Below, piece by piece: positions 7,642 to 12,341 of a DNA stretch of 12,341 nucleotides. The position numbers and the translations under genes were made by a program. Source of the stretch: Actinomycetota bacterium (lineage in GTDB: Bacteria > Actinomycetota > Humimicrobiia > Humimicrobiales > Humimicrobiaceae); assembly GCA_016783985.1 (NCBI GenBank), contig JADHVM010000022.1, forward strand, positions 1 through 12,341, in the 5' to 3' direction. The notes below the pieces were generated by a model. It was given only the letters and a program-made list of their open reading frames with translations, did not search any database and had not been told where the DNA came from. The first letter of the stretch is position 1. Each line of letters starts with the position of its first letter.

Positions 7642-7754
7642 ATATCTTATAAAATCTCACTAGCTTTTTTATAGTTAATGCTTTATCCATAAAATAACTA
7701 TAGTTATCTATTTTATAGAAATTAATAAATCTCTATTAAAAAATCTAAAAAAGT
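7642..7754. other. AT-rich spacer with a 14-base palindrome
   Basis: No gene is seen. A perfect palindrome ATAACTATAGTTAT lies at 7694-7707. The same half-sites recur as ATAACT/AGTTAT at 9269-9285 before the vapB-like gene. No terminator with a clear T-tract follows hicB. Confidence 0.4.
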
Positions 7755-7919
7755 TTTTATAGATGTAAAAGGTATCACTCACATGCTGCTATAAATTTAA
7801 TTAGCAGTAAAAAGATATCAGCATCTAAATACATTACATATAAATTTTCTCTGGGAAGCATTGTAGAAGGAATTAATACAGTGATGGTTGGAGAAGTGAT
7901 GATAGATAATATTATTTAA
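7755..7919 (+). pseudogene. Remnant of a zinc-type alcohol/polyol dehydrogenase, C-terminal end
   Basis: A frame ending at TAA 7917-7919 reads HAAINLISSKKISASKYITY, then KFSLGSIVEGINTV and a GEVMIDNII-like end. This follows the C-terminal signature of medium-chain, zinc-type dehydrogenases of the sorbitol/threonine dehydrogenase kind (AINLISSGKI..LITHRFPL..I.EA....G.AIKVII). Only about 50-55 codons survive. Upstream in frame there is a stop at 7746-7748, and neither the zinc-binding nor the Rossmann region is present, nor a start or ribosome binding site. It is best read as a gene stump left by a deletion, and it sits immediately before an unrelated iron-type alcohol dehydrogenase. Recognition is by eye. 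Confidence 0.55.
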
Positions 7920-7943
7920 AGTTAAAAAAAATGGAGGCAAAAA

Positions 7944-9107
7944 ATGGAGAATTTTGAGTTTTTATTTCCTACTAAGATAATTTTTGGCAGAGCTGCTGAA
8001 GATAAAGTTGGAAGAGAGGTAAAAAAATATGGGAATAAGCTGTTATTTCACTATGGTGGAGGAAGTATAAAAAGATTTGGTCTTTATGATAGAATAATGA
8101 AGTCTCTAAAGAAAGAAGGAATTGAAGTAGTGGAACTGGGTGGAGTTAAGCCCAATCCTAGACTGGGTATGGTGAGAGATGGAATCAAACTTTGTCGGAA
8201 AGAAAATATAAAATTCATACTGGCAGTTGGGGGAGGAAGTGTTATTGATTCAGCAAAGGCTATTGCTGTTGGGGTACCATACCAGGGGGATGTATGGGAT
8301 TTCTACAGCGGAAAAGCCAAAGTTAAAGAGTCGCTTCCTTTAGGAACGGTGCTTACTATTCCAGCAGCTGGTAGTGAAGTAAGTGGCGATTCGGTAATAA
8401 CCAATGAGGATGGCTGGTATAAAAGGCCTGGTGGTGAAGGAGCTTATCCAAAATTTTCTATATTAAATCCTGAGATATCATTTACTCTCTCTAACAAGCA
8501 AACAACTATCGGAGTGTCTGATATCATGGCCCATGTACTTGAAAGATATTTTACTCAGGTAAAAAATACTGAACTTACTGATAGGTTGGCAGAAGCTACC
8601 CTAAAGACAGTAATTAATAATATTAAAATAATCCTTTTCGATCCAAAAAATTATAATGCCCGGGCTGAAATTATGTGGTCTGGGAGTATTGCCCATAACA
8701 ATCTACTATCTACAGGGAAAATACCAGACTGGGGTTCTCATATGATTGAACATGAAATTAGTGCAATTTATGATATTCCTCACGGGGAAGGGCTGGCTAT
8801 AGTGTTTCCAGCCTGGATGAAGTATGTATATAGATTTAATATTCAAAGATTTGCTCAGTTTGCGTTAAGAGTGTTTAATGCAGAAGCTTATTTGGATGAT
8901 TTAGAAAAAATGGCTTTAGAAGGAATCAAGAAGTTAGAAGATTTTTATAGAGAAATAGGCCTTCCTATCAGTTTAAAAGAGATTGGTATTGGTGGGGATA
9001 GATTAGAGGAAATGGCTGCAAAATGTGTTGAAGATGGACCGATAGGAAAATTTAAAGAATTAAATAATAAAGATGTACTAGAAATACTAAAGATAGCCCT
9101 AAAATGA
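7944..9107 (+). CDS. Iron-type alcohol dehydrogenase (YqhD / butanol dehydrogenase family)
   Basis: This is a cytoplasmic group III metal-dependent dehydrogenase that reduces aldehydes to alcohols, usually with NADPH. It has 387 residues, the length of Escherichia coli YqhD and clostridial BdhA/B. The nucleotide-binding region has AVGGGSVIDSAKAIA (94-108). The metal ligands are Asp193 and His197 (SDIMAH), His266 (GSHMIEH) and His280 (IPHGEG), each one position off YqhD numbering, so the active site looks complete. The end, DGPIGKFKELNNKDVLEIL, is also typical of the subfamily. GGAGG at 7933-7937 is an excellent ribosome binding site for ATG 7944. It appears to be a single-gene unit. The actual substrate (butyraldehyde, methylglyoxal or other aldehydes) cannot be read from sequence. 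Its position between gene stumps and a toxin-antitoxin pair suggests an accessory gene. Confidence 0.92.
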   Translation: MENFEFLFPTKIIFGRAAEDKVGREVKKYGNKLLFHYGGGSIKRFGLYDRIMKSLKKEGIEVVELGGVKPNPRLGMVRDGIKLCRKENIKFILAVGGGSVIDSAKAIAVGVPYQGDVWDFYSGKAKVKESLPLGTVLTIPAAGSEVSGDSVITNEDGWYKRPGGEGAYPKFSILNPEISFTLSNKQTTIGVSDIMAHVLERYFTQVKNTELTDRLAEATLKTVINNIKIILFDPKNYNARAEIMWSGSIAHNNLLSTGKIPDWGSHMIEHEISAIYDIPHGEGLAIVFPAWMKYVYRFNIQRFAQFALRVFNAEAYLDDLEKMALEGIKKLEDFYREIGLPISLKEIGIGGDRLEEMAAKCVEDGPIGKFKELNNKDVLEILKIALK

Positions 9108-9198
9108 TATATAGAATAAGAATACAAAAGAAGACATCTTGAGCTTCTGAAAAGTTGTCAGCCACATAATTATATCTCTATTTATATGTATAAAAAGG

Positions 9199-9239
9199 TG
9201 TAAATATATGTTTACAAAATAATGATAGATAATTATAAT
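9199..9239 (+). promoter_or_regulatory. Promoter with overlapping inverted repeat for vapBC
   Basis: TTTACA (9211-9216), a 17-base spacer and a perfect TATAAT (9234-9239) form the best promoter in the window. TGTAAA (9199-9204) and TTTACA (9211-9216) are an inverted repeat whose right arm is the -35 itself, as expected for an operator of an autoregulated toxin-antitoxin operon. A second dyad, ATAACT-5-AGTTAT (9269-9285), lies between the promoter and the gene start. Repression by the VapB/VapC complex is inferred from how such operons usually work. Confidence 0.55.
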
Positions 9240-9305
9240 TGTTATATATATTTAGTATTTTAAATAAGATAACTATAAAAGTTATTGTAATAATAGGTGG
9301 TAAAA

Positions 9306-9596
9306 ATGGCTAAAGTAAATATATCAATTCCTGATAGTTTCTTAAAAGAAATTGACAAGTACAAAGAATATAAGAAAGTTAACCGTTCACAATTTATAAT
9401 AGATGCTGCAAGAGTATATTTTGATGTTATAGAGGACGAGAAAGCTCTTGAAAGAAGGCGAGATGCAATTAAAAGGTTAAAAAAGACAAGTGAAAAAATA
9501 ATGAAACTTGGCATTAAGGATTGGGATACTACTGCAGAGGTAAGGAAAATGAGGGACTTGCGAGAAAAAGAAATGAAAAGGAGATTAGGAATATAA
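9306..9596 (+). CDS. vapB: Ribbon-helix-helix antitoxin, VapB-like
   Basis: This 96-residue CopG-type protein has MAKVNISIPDSFLKEIDKYK at its start: the antiparallel strand, then helix A. VNRSQFIIDAARVYF (residues 25-39) supplies helix B, which together form the DNA-binding dimer. A long charged helical tail, rich in Lys, Arg and Glu and ending in RDLREKEMKRRLGI, is the expected toxin-wrapping segment. ATG 9306 is chosen because AGGTGG (9295-9300) lies five bases before it; the in-frame GTG at 9297 falls inside that site. The stop abuts the toxin start (TAA then ATG), giving tight coupling. It should neutralise the PIN ribonuclease and repress its own promoter. Confidence 0.85.
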   Translation: MAKVNISIPDSFLKEIDKYKEYKKVNRSQFIIDAARVYFDVIEDEKALERRRDAIKRLKKTSEKIMKLGIKDWDTTAEVRKMRDLREKEMKRRLGI

Positions 9597-10070
9597 ATGG
9601 AATTGAAAGAATTTATGATCAAAGAAGGGGTAAAAAGGAAGTACATACTTGATACATCAATTGTTTTTAAGTGGTATCATCAAGAGAATGAAGATAATGT
9701 TGATAAAGCTATTTATTTTTACGAACAACTGAATGAAAATAAGATTATAATAATATCACCAGGGCTCATGTGTTATGAGCTGCTAAATGGATTTAGATCT
9801 AAATTAGAAATTCATGAAGATGTAATAGATGAAATTATTAAAGAAATATATGATATTTTATTTATTGTAAATTTAGATAGAATATTATTTAAAAAAGCTT
9901 TTACAATATCAAGAGCAATAAACCAGTCATTTTATGATTCAGTTTTTATTGCATTATCTGAAGAATTAAATGCGCTGCTTGTAACTGCAGACCAGAGGTT
10001 ATATAAAAATGCAAGAGATAATGATTATAATGTAATTCTTTTATCAGATTTTGATGAGCATTACTTTTAG
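9597..10070 (+). CDS. vapC: PIN-domain ribonuclease toxin, VapC-like
   Basis: This is a 157-residue PIN-domain protein, probably a magnesium-dependent endoribonuclease acting on tRNA, rRNA or mRNA. The catalytic acids are all visible: Asp19 (YILDTSIVFKW), Glu61 (CYELLNG), Asp114 (SFYDSVFIAL) and Asp132 (LVTADQRLY), so the toxin looks active rather than decayed. The order antitoxin-toxin and the adjacency with the ribbon-helix-helix gene define a vapBC pair. ATG 9597 has a TTAGGA just upstream; an in-frame ATG at 9615 would also leave the PIN domain whole. A short N-terminal extension of about 14 residues precedes the first strand. The RNA target is unknown. Confidence 0.87.
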   Translation: MELKEFMIKEGVKRKYILDTSIVFKWYHQENEDNVDKAIYFYEQLNENKIIIISPGLMCYELLNGFRSKLEIHEDVIDEIIKEIYDILFIVNLDRILFKKAFTISRAINQSFYDSVFIALSEELNALLVTADQRLYKNARDNDYNVILLSDFDEHYF

Positions 10071-10140
10071 TTGAAATTTTTTAAATAGTGTAATTAATTT
10101 TTTAATTTTAAATATAAATTTAAGTTAGGAGATTTATCTA

Positions 10141-10710
10141 ATGGATAAGGAAATGATAAAAGAAGGAGTAAAGTTAATACTTAAAGGGATAGGAGAAGAT
10201 ATGGGCAGAGAGGGTCTGCTGGGTACTCCCACTAGAGTTGCTGATATGTATGAAGAATTATTTAGTGGAATTGGGGAAGATCCTGCAGAAGTACTTGAGC
10301 CGATGTTTGGGGAAAATCATGATGAAATAATTATTGTTAAAGATATTCCATTTTATTCTTTTTGCGAACATCACTTAATCCCCTTTATAGGCAAAGCCCA
10401 TATAGCTTATGTTCCAAATGAGAGTGGAAAGATTATAGGTTTAAGTAAGCTAACCCGTGTGTTTGAGATAGCTGCCAGACGCCCCCAGGTTCAGGAAAGA
10501 CTGACTACTATAGTTGCTGATGCCATTATGAAAAAACTTGATCCTAAAGGGACTATGGTTATAGTAGAAGCAGAACATCTTTGTATGAGCATGAGAGGTG
10601 TGAAAAAATCAAATACTATAACTGTAACTTCTGCAGTAAGAGGATTATTTAGGAGAAATCCAGCATCAAGAGCAGAGGCAATGGCATTAATAAAAGGAAT
10701 AAATAGATAA
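10141..10710 (+). CDS. folE: GTP cyclohydrolase I
   Basis: FolE converts GTP to 7,8-dihydroneopterin triphosphate and formate, the first committed step of folate synthesis; it works as a homodecamer in the cytoplasm. The 189-residue protein has the zinc ligands Cys75 and His78 (SFCEHHLIPF) and Cys148 (EHLCMSMRG), with His77 in the catalytic position. GLSKLTRVFEIAARRPQVQE (100-119) and the GVKKSNTITVTSAVRGLFR segment (153-171) complete the GTP pocket. The zinc Cys/His set shows it is the classical type IA enzyme, not the zinc-independent FolE2. AGGAG lies about ten bases before ATG 10141. It heads the folate cluster with folP and folB. Confidence 0.96.
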   Translation: MDKEMIKEGVKLILKGIGEDMGREGLLGTPTRVADMYEELFSGIGEDPAEVLEPMFGENHDEIIIVKDIPFYSFCEHHLIPFIGKAHIAYVPNESGKIIGLSKLTRVFEIAARRPQVQERLTTIVADAIMKKLDPKGTMVIVEAEHLCMSMRGVKKSNTITVTSAVRGLFRRNPASRAEAMALIKGINR

Positions 10711-10831
10711 ATAAAAATATAGAAATTATTACTGCCAAAAAGGGAAATGTTAATGTTAGTTATAACTGATAATATAAATGATAATAGGCAAAAATGAATT
10801 ATATTTATGAAATATAGGAGTAGTCGTAGGG
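10711..10831. other. Intergenic region folE-folP
   Basis: These 121 AT-rich bases contain a perfect 10-base palindrome AGTTATAACT (10758-10767) and the folP ribosome binding site AGGAG (10816-10820). No clear promoter, riboswitch or terminator was recognised, so folE and folP may still be cotranscribed. Confidence 0.35.
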
Positions 10832-12049
10832 ATGAAATACAGGATAAGAGCTTTAGATATTAAGACAAGGGAAAAAGGATTAAAAGAATTTAAAAAGATT
10901 GGTGCAACTCCACAGGGCCAGCAAATTATGACAGGTAAGATTCTTCCGCTGGCTTTAAAAGTAAGAGGTATTGATTCAAAAGCTGCGAATATATTAAAAC
11001 AGGAAATGCTTTCACGGGGCGGAGATGTTGTTACTTCAAGGGATTCACTTTTAGGGGCTGAGGCTAAAACTGATGTTATTATTCTTGGAACTAAGAAAAT
11101 AATTAAAAACCTTGCAGGTAAAATAAAAATGCAGCCGTTTGGTTTAAAAGTTTTATCTGTTGAGTTAAATGCCTTTATTGAAAGATTAGAAAATATTAGG
11201 AAAGGAAATTTCTTAAAGATATCGAATCGTAAATTTGACCTGGCAAATGAAGTGCCAGTAATGGGCATACTAAATGTAACCCCTGATTCTTTTTATGACG
11301 GAGGTTTTTATTATAAAAAGGATAAAGCTTTCAGGAGAATAGAAGAGATTGTTAGTGAGGGTGCACATATTATTGATATAGGAGGAATATCAACAAGGCC
11401 AGGTTCAGAGCCGGTAACTCTTGACGAAGAGATAGATAGGACCATTCCAATAGTTAAAAATGTTGTTAAAAATTATGATATTCTAGTCTCGATTGATACT
11501 TATCGTTCAGAAGTGGCAGAAAGAGCAATTGATGCAGGAGCACATATTGTAAATGATATCAGTGCAATGACTTTTGACAGGGAAATGGTAAATGTTGTTT
11601 CTAAAAGTAAAGTTTCGGTAATTATTATGCATATGAAAGGGACTCCTAAAGATATGCAGCTAAATCCTGAATACAAAGACGTTATTGAAGAGATTTATGA
11701 TTTTTTAGGTGATAGGATTAATATAGCAATAGAATCAGGTATAAAGAAAGATAAGATTGTAATCGATCCTGGTATTGGATTTGGGAAAAAGCTTGAGCAT
11801 AATTTGGAAATACTTGGTAATCTCTCAGAGTTTGGCATACTTGGATATCCAGTACTGGTAGGTGCTTCAAGAAAATCTTTTATTGGAAAGATACTGGATT
11901 TACCAGTGGAGGAGAGGCTGGAAGGAAGTATTGCTGCGGCAGTTTGTTCTATTGTAAATGGGGCAAATATTTTAAGAGTACATGATATAAAAGAAACAAT
12001 AAGGGCAGTAAAAATTGCAAAAAGTATAAAAAATATAAGAAATGTTTAA
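10832..12049 (+). CDS. folP: Dihydropteroate synthase with long N-terminal extension
   Basis: FolP condenses p-aminobenzoate with 6-hydroxymethyl-7,8-dihydropterin diphosphate to give 7,8-dihydropteroate; it is the sulfonamide target. The TIM-barrel core spans about 140-400: MGILNVTPDSFYDGG (144-158), ISTRPGSEP (186-194), SIDTY (220-224), NDIS (241-244), IMHMKGTP (265-272), DPGIGFGK (312-319), GASRKSF (344-350) and RVHD (382-385). At 405 residues it is about 130 longer than the usual enzyme. The extra N-terminal part (1-135) contains AANILKQEMLSRGGDVVTSR and a TDVIILGT strand, resembling extensions I recall in other clostridial FolPs; its role is unknown to me. AGGAG lies 11 bases before ATG 10832. 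The 3' end overlaps folB by eight bases. Confidence 0.94.
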   Translation: MKYRIRALDIKTREKGLKEFKKIGATPQGQQIMTGKILPLALKVRGIDSKAANILKQEMLSRGGDVVTSRDSLLGAEAKTDVIILGTKKIIKNLAGKIKMQPFGLKVLSVELNAFIERLENIRKGNFLKISNRKFDLANEVPVMGILNVTPDSFYDGGFYYKKDKAFRRIEEIVSEGAHIIDIGGISTRPGSEPVTLDEEIDRTIPIVKNVVKNYDILVSIDTYRSEVAERAIDAGAHIVNDISAMTFDREMVNVVSKSKVSVIIMHMKGTPKDMQLNPEYKDVIEEIYDFLGDRINIAIESGIKKDKIVIDPGIGFGKKLEHNLEILGNLSEFGILGYPVLVGASRKSFIGKILDLPVEERLEGSIAAAVCSIVNGANILRVHDIKETIRAVKIAKSIKNIRNV

Positions 12050-12341
12050 GATACTGATAAAAGATTTTAATTTATTTGGCTATCATGGTGTTAGGGAACA
12101 TGAGAAGAGAGATGGTCAAAATTTTTGCTTTAATATTGAAATATTTATAAATAAATATAGTTTTACAGATGATGATAATATTGATAGCACGATTAATTAT
12201 TCTGATGTAATAAGACAATTAAAAAATTTAAATACAAAGAGAAGATTTGACCTTCTGGAAACTTTCTCAGAAGTTTTAGCATATCAAATAATGGATATGT
12301 CACCACTGGTAGAAAAAGTAATAGTTAAGATAGAAAAGACT
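12042..12341 (+). CDS. folB: Dihydroneopterin aldolase, truncated by window end
   Basis: FolB cleaves 7,8-dihydroneopterin to 6-hydroxymethyl-7,8-dihydropterin and glycolaldehyde, supplying the pterin that, after FolK, is used by FolP. The first 100 codons are present: MFKILIKDFNLFGYHGVREH with the tunnelling-fold GYHGV signature, INYSDVIRQL, then FDLLETFSEVLAYQI, whose Glu sits in the pterin-binding position, and a final VIVKIEK containing the expected catalytic-side lysine. The family is about 120 residues, so roughly 20 are missing beyond the edge. The ATG at 12042 lies inside the last codons of folP, giving an eight-base overlap and probable translational coupling. folK would commonly follow. 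Confidence 0.9.
   Translation, partial: MFKILIKDFNLFGYHGVREHEKRDGQNFCFNIEIFINKYSFTDDDNIDSTINYSDVIRQLKNLNTKRRFDLLETFSEVLAYQIMDMSPLVEKVIVKIEKT

Overview
The window looks like a stretch of chromosome from a low-GC, anaerobic-type member of the Firmicutes/Bacillota. The evidence is very AT-rich intergenic DNA, AGGAG-type ribosome binding sites, frequent TTG/GTG starts (the lipoprotein gene, fdhD and ftsH start with TTG, the YmdB-type gene with GTG), the tilS-hpt-ftsH gene order usual in Firmicutes, and FdhD. A halanaerobial or clostridial host is a guess from overall flavour; no marker here fixes the genus. All supported genes lie on the + strand.

Layout. Positions 1-346 hold RNA genes: a compact, hairpin-rich non-coding RNA candidate (about 20-176) followed by an initiator tRNA-Met (270-346). 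After a 312-base AT-rich leader comes an overlapping pair, a small NTF2-like lipoprotein gene and fdhD. Next are a YmdB-type phosphodiesterase gene, tilS, hpt and ftsH, covering RNA processing or decoding, purine salvage and membrane proteolysis. FtsH is unusual: after a complete AAA-protease it carries a C-terminal J-domain-like module that lacks the HPD tripeptide.

Positions 7297-10140 look like an accessory islet inserted or worn down between ftsH and the folate genes. It contains the C-terminal stump of a hicA toxin gene abutting an intact orphan hicB, the C-terminal remnant of a zinc-type alcohol/polyol dehydrogenase, an intact iron-type alcohol dehydrogenase of the YqhD/BDH kind, and an apparently intact vapBC toxin-antitoxin operon with a well-formed promoter.

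From 10141 to the right edge runs a folate cluster: folE, folP (with a long N-terminal extension) and folB, which overlaps folP and is cut by the window end. Together these cover GTP to dihydroneopterin triphosphate, dihydroneopterin to hydroxymethyl-dihydropterin, and condensation with p-aminobenzoate. folK would be expected just outside.

The observations most worth a second look are the FtsH/J-like fusion, the unassigned structured RNA at the left edge, and the two gene stumps in the islet, which are too short to stand out as ordinary open reading frames.
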